Of a stretch of 9,882 nucleotides of DNA, positions 1-5,347 are shown one piece after another. The position numbers and the translations under genes were made by a program. The stretch lies in NCBI GenBank assembly GCA_002425245.1, contig DILW01000140.1:6523-16404 (forward strand), in the 5' to 3' direction. This DNA comes from Betaproteobacteria bacterium UBA5582. Lineage in GTDB: Bacteria; Pseudomonadota; Gammaproteobacteria; Burkholderiales; Rhodocyclaceae. How positions within the stretch are numbered: the first letter of the stretch is position 1; each line of letters opens with the position of its first letter. The notes under the pieces were generated by a model. The model had not been told where the DNA came from. It did not search any database and saw nothing but the letters and a program-made list of their open reading frames with translations.

Positions 1-1342
1 GCACGAAGATGCCCTCGAGCTCGATGTGACGCACCTCATCGCTCTTGCGATCCTTGTAGACCAGGCCGTTGACCTTGTCCGTACCCGTAACCTCGGTGGT
101 TTGTGCGCTCTTGATCACGGTAACGTTGGGCAGACTGTAGAGCTTTTTCTGCAGCACGGCGTCGGCGCGCAATTCGTCAGCGAACTCCAGCAAGGTGACA
201 TGCGCCACCACACCTGCAAGGTCGATCGCCGCTTCGACGCCCGAGTTGCCGCCGCCAATCACAGCAACGCGCTTGCCCTTGAACAGCGGGCCGTCGCAGT
301 GCGGGCAATAGGCCACGCCCTTGCCGCGGAATTCCTTCTCGCCCGGCACATTCATCTCACGCCAGCGGGCACCGGTCGCCACGATCACGGCACGCGACTT
401 CAGCACCGCGCCATTTTCGAGCTGCACCTCGGTCAGGGTCGCACCGTCTTCACTGCCCGGCACCACCTTGGCGACGCGCTGCAGGTTCATGACGTCGACA
501 CCGTATTCCTTGACGTGCTCTTCCAGGCTGGCAACCAGTTTCGGACCTTCGGTGTACTTCACCGAAATGAAGTTCTCGATCGCCATCGTGTCCATGACCT
601 GGCCACCGAAACGCTCCGCCACCACGCCGGTACGGATACCCTTGCGCGCCGCGTAGATCGCCGCAGCCGCGCCCGCCGGCCCACCGCCGACGACCAGCAC
701 GTCATATGCCGCCTTGTCGGACAGCTTCCTGGCATCGCGTTGGGCCGCATTGTCATCAACCTTGGCGAGGATCTCGCCCAGTTCCATACGACCCTGGCCA
801 AACTCCTTGCCGTTCAGGTACACCGTCGGCACCGCCATGATCTGGCGCTCCTCGACCTCGGCCTGAAACAGCGCGCCGTCGATCATCGTGTGACGGATAT
901 TGGGGTTGAGAATGGCCAGCAGGTTCAGCGCCTGCACCACGTCCGGGCAGTTGTGGCACGACAAGGAGATATAGGTCTCGAAGTTGAACTCGCCTTCGAG
1001 GCCCTTGATCTGCTCGATCACATCGGCCTCGACCTTGGGCGGATAGCCTGCGGTCTGCAACAGCGCAAGGATCAGCGAGGTAAATTCATGCCCCATCGGC
1101 AGGCCGGCAAAACGCACGCGCCCTTCGCCCCCCTTGGGCGCCACCGAGAACGAGGGCTTGCGCTCATTGTCGTCGCGACGCTCGATCAGGGTGATCAGGC
1201 TGGACTGCTCGGCAACATCGCGCAGCAGTTCCTGCATTTCATGGGATTTTGCGCCATCGTCCAGCGACGCCACGATCTCGATCGGCTGCGTCACCCGCTC
1301 CAGGTAGGCTTTCAGTTGAGTCTTGATATTGGCGTCCAGCAT
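1..1342 (-). CDS. ahpF: Alkyl hydroperoxide reductase subunit F, C-terminus cut by window edge
   Basis: Flavoprotein that moves electrons from NADH through FAD and two disulfides to AhpC, which then reduces peroxides in the cytosol. About 447 residues are present. Relative to E. coli AhpF (about 520) roughly 70 C-terminal residues lie beyond the left edge. The N-terminal double-thioredoxin domain carries CHNC at residues 129-132, the pair that reduces AhpC. An FAD-binding VVGGGPAG motif lies near residue 217, the redox centre CPHCDG at 346-351, and the NAD-binding VIGGGNSG near 360. Motif positions match the E. coli protein almost exactly. The start MLDANIKTQL at 1342 is preceded by a good ribosome site (AGAAGGAAG) and is the family start. 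The gene follows ahpC on the same strand after 129 bases containing three hairpins. No frameshift is visible. Confidence 0.97.
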   Translation of the reverse strand, partial: MLDANIKTQLKAYLERVTQPIEIVASLDDGAKSHEMQELLRDVAEQSSLITLIERRDDNERKPSFSVAPKGGEGRVRFAGLPMGHEFTSLILALLQTAGYPPKVEADVIEQIKGLEGEFNFETYISLSCHNCPDVVQALNLLAILNPNIRHTMIDGALFQAEVEERQIMAVPTVYLNGKEFGQGRMELGEILAKVDDNAAQRDARKLSDKAAYDVLVVGGGPAGAAAAIYAARKGIRTGVVAERFGGQVMDTMAIENFISVKYTEGPKLVASLEEHVKEYGVDVMNLQRVAKVVPGSEDGATLTEVQLENGAVLKSRAVIVATGARWREMNVPGEKEFRGKGVAYCPHCDGPLFKGKRVAVIGGGNSGVEAAIDLAGVVAHVTLLEFADELRADAVLQKKLYSLPNVTVIKSAQTTEVTGTDKVNGLVYKDRKSDEVRHIELEGIFV

Positions 1343-1368
1343 GATGACTTCCTTCTTTCAATAGAGGG

Positions 1369-1456
1369 CTGCCGATGTTTTCGGCAGGCCAGATACGACA
1401 CAGCCGGCGTTTGGCCGGCTGCAGGGCATGCTGCCGGGGCACGACTGAGCCCCGGC
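1369..1456 (-). other. Three tandem hairpins between ahpC and ahpF
   Basis: Read in the direction of transcription, the gap contains three perfect stems. The first (1433-1456) has 8 bp (GCCGGGGC/GCCCCGGC) and an 8-base loop. The second (1401-1421) has 8 bp (CAGCCGGC/GCCGGCTG) and a 5-base loop. The third (1369-1387) has 7 bp (CTGCCGA/TCGGCAG) and a 5-base loop. None is followed by a U-run, so they are not standard intrinsic terminators. By inference they may protect the 3' end of ahpC mRNA, act as processing sites, or partly attenuate ahpF. Any of these would favour AhpC, which cells generally need in excess over AhpF. Confidence 0.6.
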
Positions 1457-1471
1457 GTAAAGGCGCGAAGC

Positions 1472-2035
1472 TTAGATCTTGCCGACGAGGTCGATGGACG
1501 GAGCCAGAGTCTTCTCGCCGTCCTTCCACTTGGCCGGGCAGACTTCGTTCGGGTGAGCCGCGACGTACTGGGCAGCCTTGAGCTTGCGCACGGTTTCGGT
1601 CACGTCACGGGCGATGGCGTTGTCGTGAACTTCCATGGTCTTGATGATGCCGTTCGGATCGATCACGAAGGTGCCACGCAGTGCCAGGCCAGCTTCTTCG
1701 ATATGCACGTCGAAGTTGCGGGTCAGGGTGTGGGTGGGGTCACCGACCAGCGCGAACTTGGCCTTGCCGACGGCCGGCGAGGTTTCGTGCCAGACCTTGT
1801 GCGAGAAATGGGTGTCGGTGGTGACGATGTACACTTCGGCGCCGGCCTTCTGGAATTCGGCGTAATTTTCGGCGGCGTCCTCGACTTCGGTCGGGCAGTT
1901 GAAGGTGAAGGCAGCCGGCATGAAGATCACGACCGACCACTTGCCCTGCATGTTGGCTTCGGTGATCTCGACAAACTTGCCGTTGTGGAAAGCCTGGGCC
2001 TTGAACGGTTGAACCTGAGTATTGATGAGCGACAT
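1472..2035 (-). CDS. ahpC: Alkyl hydroperoxide reductase subunit C (typical 2-Cys peroxiredoxin)
   Basis: Cytosolic thiol peroxidase that reduces hydrogen peroxide and organic hydroperoxides and is recycled by AhpF. The 187 residues match the family length end to end, from MSLINTQVQPFK to LAPSIDLVGKI. The peroxidatic cysteine is Cys47 in PxxxTxxC (Pro40, Thr44, Cys47), the active-site arginine is probably Arg120, and the resolving cysteine is Cys166 in EVCPAKW. The sequence FTFNCPTE, rather than the enteric FTFVCPTE, is what I recall for Pseudomonas-type AhpC. An AAGGAG ribosome site lies 7 bases before the start. A sigma70-like promoter and an OxyR-type operator lie upstream. It is the first gene of a probable ahpC-ahpF unit. 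The conserved C-terminal YF-containing extension of sensitive peroxiredoxins is not evident; the tail follows the AhpC pattern. Confidence 0.98.
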   Translation of the reverse strand: MSLINTQVQPFKAQAFHNGKFVEITEANMQGKWSVVIFMPAAFTFNCPTEVEDAAENYAEFQKAGAEVYIVTTDTHFSHKVWHETSPAVGKAKFALVGDPTHTLTRNFDVHIEEAGLALRGTFVIDPNGIIKTMEVHDNAIARDVTETVRKLKAAQYVAAHPNEVCPAKWKDGEKTLAPSIDLVGKI

Positions 2036-2074
2036 TCGTTTTCTCCTTGGTGGTTGGGTTTCACAACGGGAGCA

Positions 2075-2104
2075 ATGTTAGGACGCTAGTCCTTATTGAT
2101 CCAA
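2075..2104 (-). promoter_or_regulatory. Candidate sigma70 promoter for ahpC
   Basis: On the minus strand TTGGAT (2099-2104) and TAACAT (2075-2080) are separated by 18 bases. This predicts a start near 2068 and a leader of about 33 bases before the ahpC start. The -35 box is imperfect, which suits a promoter that needs an activator. The candidate OxyR operator abuts it upstream. Confidence 0.5.
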
Positions 2105-2140
2105 TTGATTGCGTAAATATGCCACATAGCGGCCCGCTAT
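2104..2140 (-). promoter_or_regulatory. Candidate OxyR operator upstream of ahpC
   Basis: ATAGCGGCCCGCTAT at 2126-2140 fits the OxyR/LysR-type half-operator ATAG-N7-CTAT exactly and is also a perfect 7-bp inverted repeat about one central base. OxyR binds as a tetramer to two such elements 7 bases apart. At that spacing, towards ahpC, lies the weaker ATTGATTGCGTAAAT (2104-2118), which touches the -35 box. A strong distal and weak proximal site next to the -35 is a typical activator layout. The assignment to OxyR is inference; no oxyR gene lies in the window. Confidence 0.55.
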
Positions 2141-2239
2141 TTTTCCTGATTGCCATTGGCGCTTTCACCATATGATGACCGAAAAAAGCCCTGGAATCCC
2201 CTGTGTCAGCGCAGAAGGGCCAACACGAAGCCGGAAAGG

Positions 2240-2245
2240 TATGCT
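2240..2245 (+). promoter_or_regulatory. Possible -10 box for the HU gene
   Basis: TATGCT is a fair -10 hexamer and would give a leader of about 62 bases containing the 14-bp palindrome. No convincing -35 lies 16-18 bases upstream. A rival pair, TTGCCA (2150-2155) and TATGAT (2171-2176), has only a 15-base spacer. The HU promoter is therefore not settled. Confidence 0.25.
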
Positions 2246-2259
2246 ACTTTTATTGCGCT

Positions 2260-2273
2260 GCCGTTTAAACGGC
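2260..2273. repeat. Perfect 14-bp palindrome in the HU leader
   Basis: GCCGTTTAAACGGC reads identically on both strands and lies 40 bases before the HU start codon. It could be a dimeric repressor operator or, if transcribed, part of a leader stem. It is GC-flanked around an AT core and has no U-run after it, so it is not a terminator. No further copy was noticed in the window. Confidence 0.6.
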
Positions 2274-2313
2274 CAGTTTTCTTAACTTGATTGGGTAACT
2301 AGGAGGCACTTAG

Positions 2314-2610
2314 ATGAATAAATCCGAGCTGGTCGAAGTTGCTGCACAAGAAGCTGGTATTACCAAGGCCGCCGCTGACAAGGCGCTGTCGGCCATCGTC
2401 GGCGCGGTAGTGAAGGCCGTTGCCAAGGGCGAGTCGGTTACGCTCGTCGGTTTCGGCACTTTCAAGTCTGCTCCGCGCGCCGCACGTACCGGCAAAAATC
2501 CGAAGACGGGCGCCACGCTGAAGATCCCGGCTACCACGGTGCCGAAGTTTACCGCTGGTACGGCCTTCAAGGCTGCCGTTGCGCCCAAGAAAGGCGCGAA
2601 GAAGAAATAA
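2314..2610 (+). CDS. hup: HU-family nucleoid DNA-binding protein
   Basis: Small dimeric histone-like protein that bends DNA and organises the nucleoid. It has 98 residues against about 90 for standard HU. The N-terminal helices begin MNKSELVEVAAQ. GFGTF lies at 46-50. The basic DNA-binding arm RxxRTGKNPKTG includes Pro63, the residue that intercalates between base pairs. The PKFTAGTAFKAAV motif closes the fold. The extra length is a lysine-rich tail, PKKGAKKK, which may add nonspecific DNA contacts. A very strong ribosome site (AGGAGG, 2301-2306) lies 7 bases before the ATG, and an intrinsic terminator follows 17 bases after the stop, so it looks monocistronic. IHF is less likely, since the sequence fits the HU pattern throughout. 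It is not next to lon, so it may be one of several HU paralogues. Confidence 0.95.
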   Translation: MNKSELVEVAAQEAGITKAAADKALSAIVGAVVKAVAKGESVTLVGFGTFKSAPRAARTGKNPKTGATLKIPATTVPKFTAGTAFKAAVAPKKGAKKK

Positions 2611-2627
2611 TCGTGGTTTCAATCAAT

Positions 2628-2664
2628 GCGGGGACCGTCAAATACGGGCTCCGCTTTTTATTTT
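2628..2664 (+). terminator. Intrinsic terminator of the HU gene
   Basis: The arms 2628-2638 and 2644-2654 form an 11-position stem with one G-U pair and one A-G mismatch, closed by the 5-base loop CAAAT. TTTTTATTTT follows directly (2655-2664). This is a strong rho-independent signal placed just after the HU stop. The U-tract ends three bases before the first plausible start of the next reading frame. Confidence 0.88.
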
Positions 2665-2667
2665 GCG

Positions 2668-3090
2668 ATGAACAATCCGAACAGCGATACCCAGATAGAA
2701 GAAACGCCGGCTGAGGCCGAGCTGCCCGAAAACACGCCCGTCGAGGTCGCGCAGCCGGAGTTCCAGCCGCTCGACATGCGTCGGCGACTGCGCGAGTTGC
2801 TGTCGGTTCCCGAGCGGGATCGCAGCGATGAAGTGTGGGACGAAATCATCGAGCTGGAAATCCAGTTGGCGCCGGGCAACCGTATATCGGGTAGCGAGCC
2901 CCAGGGCGGGCAGCCGCGGCATAACCAGCCCCGGCATGGCAAATCCGGCGGCGCGGCTCATGCCGCGGGTGGCAATCCGGGTGCTGCCGGTGCTGGTGCC
3001 GGTGCCCAGGCCAAGAAGCATCGCCCGCGGACCAAGAACAACCGGCGTCCGCGCCCGGGCGGCAAGCCCGGCGGCGGTGATGCGGCCTGA
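2668..3090 (+). CDS. Unrecognised small protein with basic low-complexity tail
   Basis: I do not recognise this 140-residue protein. Residues 1-35 are acidic and proline-rich (EETPAEAELPENTP). Residues 36-70 look like a short charged helical domain (MRRRLRELLSVPERDRSDEVWDEI in two parts, ending IELEIQLAPG). Residues 71-115 are low-complexity Gly/Ala/His/Gln. The end is strongly basic (KKHRPRT, RRPRPGGKPGGG), resembling nucleic-acid-binding tails. It has no signal peptide or membrane segment. The start is uncertain. An upstream ATG at 2626 falls at the base of the HU terminator stem and is unlikely. The ATG at 2668 lacks a ribosome site. The in-frame ATG at 2776 would begin directly at the helical part (MRRRLREL). 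Codon use resembles its neighbours, which supports a real gene. The stop is 29 bases before the flavin hydroxylase gene. Expression may come from terminator read-through or from an unseen promoter. Confidence 0.62.
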   Translation: MNNPNSDTQIEETPAEAELPENTPVEVAQPEFQPLDMRRRLRELLSVPERDRSDEVWDEIIELEIQLAPGNRISGSEPQGGQPRHNQPRHGKSGGAAHAAGGNPGAAGAGAGAQAKKHRPRTKNNRRPRPGGKPGGGDAA

Positions 3091-3119
3091 ACGGCAGAAG
3101 TTGATCCGCCGGATACGGC

Positions 3120-4280
3120 ATGCAACATTTTGATCTGATCATTGTTGGCGGCGGCCTGGCTGGCGCCAGTCTCGCGGTTGCCCTGCGCAACAGTCGCTTG
3201 CGCGTCGCCTTGGTCGAGTCCCGGCCACCGCAGCGCCCCGACGGGTGGGACGCCCGGATTTATGCAATCAGTCCGGCCAACGCCGAATTTCTCGATGGTA
3301 TCGGCGTCTGGAAGCACCTTGACCCGGCCCGGGTGGCACCGATCAGTGCCATGCAGGTGCGCGGCGATGCGGGTGGGGCTTTGGAGTTCTCGGCCTTCCA
3401 GACCGGCGTTCCCGATCTCGGCTCGATCATGGAATCGTCGCTGATTGCCTGCGAGCTCTGGGAAAATCTCAAGCGGCAGCCGAATCTGCAGTTGTTCGTC
3501 GGTCGGCCGCGGGCCCTCGAATTCCGCCACGAGGCAGCGCATCTGACGCTCGATGACGGCCAGGCGCTGTCGGCCTCGTTGCTGGTCGGTGCCGACGGTC
3601 GCGATTCTTGGGTGCGCGAGGCGGCTGGCCTGACGGCGATCAACAGCCATTACGGCGAGAAGGGCGTGGTTGCCAACTTTGCCTGCGCCAAGCCGCATCG
3701 CAACATTGCCTGGCAGTGGTTCCGCGACGACGGCGTGCTGGCCTGGCTGCCGCTGCCCGGGAACCGCATCTCCATCGTCTGGTCTACGCCGGACGCGGCG
3801 GCGGATGCGTTGTGTGCGTTGCCTGCCACGGAATTCTGTCAGCAGGTGGCTGACGCGGGTGGCAATGTTTTGGGAACGCTGGAGTTGATTACCGCGCCGC
3901 AGGCTTTTCCCTTGCGCCTGATGCGCGTGCCTGAGATCGTAGCGCCGCGTCTGGCGCTGGTCGGCGACGCCGGGCATGGCATTCATCCGCTGTCCGGGCA
4001 TGGCATCAACCTGGGTTTCCAGGACGCTCGCGAGTTGGCCGAGCGGCTGCTGGCCAGCCGTCCGTGGGAGGATATTGGTCAGTTGCGCTTCCTGCAGGCT
4101 TACCAGCGCGCCCGGCGTGAGGAGATCCTGCTGCTGCAGTCGACGACCGATGGCCTGCGGCGTCTTTTTGCCAGCCCTTCACCGGTGCTGCGCCCCTTGC
4201 GCAACATCGGCCTGGGGCTGACTGACCGCCTGCCGGTGGCCAAGAGTTTTCTGGTTCGTTACGCCCTGGGGGCGATTTAG
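3120..4280 (+). CDS. UbiH/UbiF/VisC/COQ6-family FAD-dependent hydroxylase, probably ubiquinone biosynthesis
   Basis: Class A flavin monooxygenase of 386 residues, the usual family size. It begins with the dinucleotide fold DLIIVGGGLAGASLA (GxGxxG at 10-15) and has the ribose-binding acid Glu33. An Arg-containing DARIYAIS segment follows at 44-51. The second FAD/NADPH motif GADGRDSWVR is at 157-166. The third, GDAGHGIHPLSGHGINLG at 282-299, matches the family signature closely, though the usual Gln in AGQGLNLG is His here. Members add hydroxyls to the ubiquinone ring at C1, C5 or C6 (UbiH, UbiI, UbiF, UbiL, UbiM). Sequence alone does not show which carbon, so no symbol is given. The FAD-fold start supports ATG 3120, although its ribosome site is poor. 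dsbC follows after 9 bases, suggesting one transcript. Confidence 0.88.
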   Translation: MQHFDLIIVGGGLAGASLAVALRNSRLRVALVESRPPQRPDGWDARIYAISPANAEFLDGIGVWKHLDPARVAPISAMQVRGDAGGALEFSAFQTGVPDLGSIMESSLIACELWENLKRQPNLQLFVGRPRALEFRHEAAHLTLDDGQALSASLLVGADGRDSWVREAAGLTAINSHYGEKGVVANFACAKPHRNIAWQWFRDDGVLAWLPLPGNRISIVWSTPDAAADALCALPATEFCQQVADAGGNVLGTLELITAPQAFPLRLMRVPEIVAPRLALVGDAGHGIHPLSGHGINLGFQDARELAERLLASRPWEDIGQLRFLQAYQRARREEILLLQSTTDGLRRLFASPSPVLRPLRNIGLGLTDRLPVAKSFLVRYALGAI

Positions 4281-4289
4281 GAGAATTGA

Positions 4290-5027
4290 ATGTCCGTCAA
4301 AACCCTGTCTGTCCTGCTCTTCTCGATGCTGGCCCTGGTCGCAACGGCGCATGCGAATGAAGCCGAGATCCGCAAGGCCATCGAGGCCAAGCTGGGCATC
4401 AAGGTCGAGAGCGTCACCAAGGCCGGCTATTTCGGTCTTTACGAGGTTTACGCCGACGGCAATCTGTTCTACACCGACGACAAGGTCTCGGCCATGCTGG
4501 TCGGCGGCGATCTGATCCGTTCGCCACACGCGATGAACCTGATCGATCTCAAGACCAACCGGAACGTCACCGACGACCGCCTGCGCCAGCTGACCGCGAT
4601 CAAGTTCTCGGACCTGCCGCTGGACCGGGCGATCAAGCAGGTCAAGGGCGACGGCAAGCGGGTCCTGGCGACTTTCGAGGACCCCAATTGTGGTTACTGC
4701 AAGCGTCTGGCCAAGGATCTCGAAAAGCTCGACAACGTGACCATCTACACCTTCTTGCTGCCCATCCTGTCCGAGGATTCGCTGAAGAAATCGCGTCAGA
4801 TCTGGTGCTCGGCAGATCGGCAGAAGGCCTGGAACGACTGGATCTTGGATGGCAAGACGCCGGGCGGGCGCGATAACTGCGATACCACTGCGATCACCCG
4901 CAACCAGGAATATGCCCGCAAGCTCAATATCACCGGTACGCCGACCCTGTTCTTCGCCGACGGCGAGCGCGTGCCCGGTGCTGTTCCGCTCAATGTCCTC
5001 GAGCAGAAGCTGAAGTCGCTGAAGTGA
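4290..5027 (+). CDS. dsbC: Periplasmic disulfide isomerase DsbC
   Basis: Periplasmic thiol:disulfide isomerase that reshuffles wrong disulfides and is kept reduced by DsbD. It has 245 residues including a signal peptide: Lys4, a hydrophobic core SVLLFSMLALVATA, and a likely cut after AHA (22/23). Residues 23-85 form the N-terminal dimerisation domain. The thioredoxin-like catalytic domain follows, with active site CGYC at 134-137 and the cis-proline loop GTPTLFF at 216-222. Cys173 and Cys197 correspond to the second, structural disulfide of DsbC. The linker and two-domain length separate it from monomeric DsbA; DsbG would be longer and has a different active-site dipeptide. The ribosome site TAGGAG (4278-4283) overlaps the stop codon of the upstream hydroxylase gene, so translation is probably coupled. 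Confidence 0.95.
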   Translation: MSVKTLSVLLFSMLALVATAHANEAEIRKAIEAKLGIKVESVTKAGYFGLYEVYADGNLFYTDDKVSAMLVGGDLIRSPHAMNLIDLKTNRNVTDDRLRQLTAIKFSDLPLDRAIKQVKGDGKRVLATFEDPNCGYCKRLAKDLEKLDNVTIYTFLLPILSEDSLKKSRQIWCSADRQKAWNDWILDGKTPGGRDNCDTTAITRNQEYARKLNITGTPTLFFADGERVPGAVPLNVLEQKLKSLK

Positions 5028-5088
5028 CTTCTTACCGGCGCCGCGTGGGCGACGCCGACGACTTGCTGTCGTCCTTCGGGAAGCGGTG

Positions 5089-5094
5089 TATGCT
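5089..5094 (+). promoter_or_regulatory. Possible -10 box of a small RNA
   Basis: TATGCT would start a transcript near 5101 that ends at the terminator at 5194-5217. The -35 is weak: TTGCTG is 20 bases away and CTGTCG 17. The tandem repeat TTTCCCATTTCCCA (5096-5109) covers the predicted start. Confidence 0.25.
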
Positions 5095-5100
5095 GTTTCC

Positions 5101-5217
5101 CATTTCCCACAAAAAGCCACACATCAATATGTCGTGTGCGTCGCCCTTGGTGGCGAAAAACTCCTGATATTCCACTTTAAGTTAATTTTTTCTAGCCTTG
5201 ATTTTCAAGGCTTTTTT
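5101..5217 (+). ncRNA. Candidate small RNA, or 3' untranslated region of dsbC
   Basis: About 117 bases with no credible reading frame, ending in a strong intrinsic terminator. Pairing is possible between GCCAC (5116-5120) and GTGGC (5150-5154), with a CGCC/GGCG hairpin inside (5142-5155) and CACAC/GTGTG as an alternative. A single-stranded-looking ACTCCTGATA stretch (near 5160-5170) contains CTCCT, complementary to ribosome-binding sites. It is followed by an A/U-rich run (TTAATTTTTT, 5182-5191), the kind of site Hfq binds, and then the terminator. The layout resembles Hfq-dependent regulatory RNAs, but it fits no family I know. The same bases could be the long 3' end of dsbC mRNA or an RNA processed from it. 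Confidence 0.3.
5194..5217 (+). terminator. Intrinsic terminator between dsbC and mraZ
   Basis: A perfect 8-bp stem AGCCTTGA/TCAAGGCT (5194-5201, 5205-5212) with a TTT loop runs into six T bases (5212-5217). It works in the plus direction only: the reverse direction is followed by A-rich sequence. It insulates the dcw cluster from dsbC, 167 bases after the dsbC stop. Confidence 0.88.
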
Positions 5218-5255
5218 GTTGTCTTTTGCTTCTGCGAAAAGGCCGCTAAGTCATT

Positions 5256-5296
5256 GTTGCGTAAGAAAAAATCCCCGGTTTTTCTATTGACGCAAC
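5256..5296. repeat. Long interrupted inverted repeat over the mraZ -35 region
   Basis: GTTGCGT (5256-5262) pairs with ACGCAAC (5290-5296), and inside it AGAAAAA (5264-5270) pairs with TTTTTCT (5279-5285), around ATCCCCGG. The right outer arm overlaps the mraZ -35 hexamer. It could be a regulator operator or a hairpin formed by read-through RNA. It lacks the terminal U-run of a terminator. Confidence 0.5.
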
Positions 5297-5315
5297 AGAT
5301 GACATGCTCTAAAGT
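5287..5315 (+). promoter_or_regulatory. Promoter of mraZ and the dcw cluster
   Basis: TTGACG (5287-5292) and TAAAGT (5310-5315) are separated by exactly 17 bases, a near-consensus sigma70 pair. The start would be near 5322, leaving a leader of about 26 bases. The -10 box shares bases with the first MraZ-box repeat, so a bound repressor would block it. Confidence 0.75.
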
Positions 5316-5347
5316 GGGTAAACGTGTTGAAAAGTGGGTAAACGGGG
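5311..5347 (+). promoter_or_regulatory. MraZ operator: 10-bp phased boxes
   Basis: The 14-base repeat AAAGTGGGTAAACG occurs at 5311-5324 and 5331-5344, exactly 20 bases apart. Reading every 10 bases from 5315 gives TGGG, TGTT, TGGG and GGGG: two exact boxes and two degenerate ones. Known MraZ proteins bind TGGG boxes at 10-bp intervals just before their own gene. The array runs from the -10 box up to the mraZ start codon, so autorepression is the natural reading. Confidence 0.78.

Noticed and set aside
1886..1921. Unusual PAAFTFNCPTE active-site sequence in AhpC
   Set aside because: It differs from E. coli but, as I recall, is the normal form in Pseudomonas and related AhpC proteins; all catalytic residues are present.
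26..2089. 687-codon open frame on the plus strand opposite ahpF and ahpC
   Set aside because: It is an antisense shadow of two clearly conserved genes, its translation is rich in His, Arg, Gln and Leu with no recognisable domain, and it spans the ahpC promoter.
2626..2667. Upstream ATG extending the unknown small protein by 14 residues
   Set aside because: These bases form the HU terminator stem and U-tract, with no ribosome site before them.
2958..4001. 347-codon open frame on the minus strand opposite the flavin hydroxylase
   Set aside because: The sense frame has three FAD-binding motifs in correct order; the antisense product is Arg/Gln-rich without domains and crosses a gene boundary.
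5057..5073. GACGAC/GTCGTC hairpin just after dsbC as a terminator
   Set aside because: The 6-bp stem has no U-run; the real terminator is at 5194-5217.
5096..5109. Tandem TTTCCCA repeat as a possible MraZ box pair (TGGGA on the other strand)
   Set aside because: The 7-base period does not fit the 10-base phasing of MraZ boxes, and the site is about 190 bases upstream of the mraZ promoter.
4179..5120. 313-codon open frame on the minus strand opposite dsbC
   Set aside because: It is a shadow of dsbC, which has a signal peptide, CGYC and a cis-proline loop.
5028..5347. RNase P RNA gene before mraZ
   Set aside because: rnpB neighbours mraZ in some bacteria, but the conserved GAGGAAAGTCC and ACAGAAA-type cores are absent and the gap is too short once the terminator and promoter are counted.
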